Assembly: GCA_041641375.1 (NCBI GenBank)
Contig: JBEPYM010000071.1
Span: forward strand, 1-15,202
Length of the DNA: 15,202 bases
Direction: 5' to 3'
From: Paenibacillus_AK sp041641375
GTDB lineage: Bacteria > Bacillota > Bacilli > Paenibacillales > YIM-B00363
Position numbers and translations under genes: made by a program. Under the pieces are notes generated by a model that saw nothing but the letters and a program-made list of their open reading frames with translations, was not told where the DNA came from and searched no databases. Positions 13,849-15,202 of the stretch are shown piece by piece; the stretch's first letter is position 1, and each line of letters opens with the position of its first letter.

Positions 13849-15202
13849 ATGGCCAATCGCACAAGACGCACTACAATGATAACCTCCACCGTAGTGGCGG
13901 CAGCCCTGCTGGCAACAGCTTGCGGGGGAGGCACACCTTCTGATAGCGGAGGAGCGGTGAAACCGACGGTCGAGAAGGGCAATGCACCAGCTTTCGAACT
14001 GAAAGAACCGGTTGAGCTGACCATGTACTACCGGTACGGCGAGCCTGCTTTCATTCGCGACTTCAAGGAGCCGATTGAGAAAAAATACCCGATGATCAAG
14101 CTCACACTTGTTCCGAAGATCGAACAAGAGATGATCGCGACCGGCAATGTGCCCGATATTCTCGCGCTGGACAGCCCTGCCGAATGGACGCTTATGGTGA
14201 AGGAGCAAAACATGCAGTTCGATCTCGGCGATCTCGTCAAGTTACACAAGTTTAATCTGGGCAAGATTGATTCTGCTTATGTCGAACAAATGAGGCCGTA
14301 TTCCGGCGATAACAAGCTGTATGCGCTCCCGGTCGGCCGCGTCGCGGCGATGATGTATTACAACAAATCGATATTTGACAAATTCGGTATCCCCTACCCG
14401 TCGCCTGACAAGCCGATGACCTGGGATGAGACGTATGAACTGGCGAGGAAGCTGACAAGGACGGAGAGCGGCGTTGCTTTTCGCGGCATCGATCTCGATT
14501 TCCCGTTGCATCCGTTCCAACAGTTAAGCTCCGCTACCGTGGACCCGAAGACGGGCAAGTCGAACGCGCTTTCAAATCCGGAGATGAAGCGAACGCTCGA
14601 GCTGCTGCGTAAATTCTACGACATCCCCGGTGCGTTCACCGACCCGGATCCGACCAAACAAATCGGCAACAATCATGAAGACTTCAGCAAGACTCATAAT
14701 GTAGCGCTTTATCCCCGAACGCAAATCTGGAATCCGCTCATCACCGCGGAGAAGGAAGCCGGGTTCAAGTGGGATCTCGCTCCATACCCCGTATGGTCCG
14801 ACAAACCTGATTTGCAGCCTACGATATTGGCGAATTTGATGGCGATTACCCCGACCAGCAAACATAAAGATGCCGCTTTCCTGGCGATTTCATACCTGGC
14901 TTCTGAGGAAAATCAGAAGTTTCGCGGCGAACAGTCGTTCACTGTGCCAATCTTGAGCGACAAGAGCATTCTGAACGCCTATGGTTCGGCTCACCCGGAC
15001 CTGAAGAGCAAGAACATGAAAGCAGCTGTATCACTGAAATCGGCTCTGCCGCCGAAGGAGCTTCACGAATACGAAAGCATTGGCTTGACGGTTCTGAATC
15101 AAGCGGCTCGCAATATGGCCAAGGATAAGAAGGACATCAATACGATTCTGCGCGAGATTGAAGAGCAGACCAATAAACAGATTGCCGAGGCAATCGCGAA
15201 GA
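13849..15202 (+). CDS. Extracellular solute-binding lipoprotein (family 1), partial
   Basis: Substrate-binding protein of an ABC importer, probably for a sugar or oligosaccharide. It begins with a lipoprotein signal: MANRTRRTT, a hydrophobic stretch, then LLATAC with the lipidated Cys at 25, followed by a Gly/Ser linker. The mature part has the family pattern: VELTMYYRYGEPAF, then GNVPDILALDSP, LYALPVGRVAAMMYYNKSIF, DKFGIPYPSP, MTWDETYELARKL, and AITPTSKHKDAAFLAISYL near the C-terminal side. Start ATG 13849 has AAGGGG eight bases upstream. 451 codons are visible and the gene runs off the right edge; most of the usual 430-550 residues are present. The permease genes would be expected next, outside the window. 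It is divergent from the exporter pair, 278 bases apart. Confidence 0.88.
   Translation, partial: MANRTRRTTMITSTVVAAALLATACGGGTPSDSGGAVKPTVEKGNAPAFELKEPVELTMYYRYGEPAFIRDFKEPIEKKYPMIKLTLVPKIEQEMIATGNVPDILALDSPAEWTLMVKEQNMQFDLGDLVKLHKFNLGKIDSAYVEQMRPYSGDNKLYALPVGRVAAMMYYNKSIFDKFGIPYPSPDKPMTWDETYELARKLTRTESGVAFRGIDLDFPLHPFQQLSSATVDPKTGKSNALSNPEMKRTLELLRKFYDIPGAFTDPDPTKQIGNNHEDFSKTHNVALYPRTQIWNPLITAEKEAGFKWDLAPYPVWSDKPDLQPTILANLMAITPTSKHKDAAFLAISYLASEENQKFRGEQSFTVPILSDKSILNAYGSAHPDLKSKNMKAAVSLKSALPPKELHEYESIGLTVLNQAARNMAKDKKDINTILREIEEQTNKQIAEAIAK

Noticed and set aside
1..15202. CRISPR array, tRNA or rRNA genes
   Set aside because: No regularly spaced repeats of 24-40 bases and no tRNA- or rRNA-like segments were seen by eye on either strand.

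Overview
The window looks like an accessory stretch of a Paenibacillus-type chromosome (Firmicutes). Purine-rich Shine-Dalgarno boxes, TTG/GTG starts, a SpoIIS-type toxin cassette, a CD3324-type regulator and a large solute-binding lipoprotein all fit that group. This assignment is inferred from recognised families; no marker gene is present.

Layout. 1-1025: right-hand part of an IS1380-family insertion sequence, entering from outside the window. 1030-2297: a SpoIIS-type toxin-antitoxin cassette (+ strand) made of a membrane toxin (spoIISA) and two small paralogous antitoxin-like genes. A promoter overlaps the end of the toxin gene, an intrinsic terminator lies between the two small genes, and a 10-bp inverted repeat brackets the ribosome site of the second. 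2320-2952 (-): the TOPRIM half of a Wadjet JetD protein with no JetA/B/C beside it, probably a relic. 3298-4272 (-): a DinB-fold protein and a conserved hypothetical. 4345-6975 (-): a three-gene ABC-2 exporter (two permeases and an ATPase) whose first permease is frameshifted. 7159-7858 (-): an intact HEPN/MNT toxin-antitoxin pair (HepT/MntA type). 8054-8464 (+): a second, broken HEPN/MNT pair in which the HEPN gene is cut to about 23 codons and the MNT gene is frameshifted at a run of eight C. 8531-9945 (-): a CD3324-type regulator and an aminoglycoside-phosphotransferase-like protein that has lost most of its N-lobe and its catalytic Asp. 10075-13570 (-): two GC-rich half-transporter genes separated by one base, forming a type IV ABC exporter, probably a heterodimer. 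13849-end (+): a sugar-type solute-binding lipoprotein, cut by the window edge.

Together: the left two thirds is a patchwork of defence and toxin-antitoxin genes in various stages of decay, typical of a variable island that has been hit by an insertion sequence. The exporter pair and the solute-binding gene on the right are intact. Two upstream regions (about 7029-7140 and 13604-13712) share an ordered set of matching blocks, suggesting a duplicated or mobile regulatory module in front of both transporter operons. The most interesting parts are the SpoIIS cassette with its second, apparently structure-controlled antitoxin beginning at a non-ATG codon, and the poly-C frameshift in the second MNT gene.
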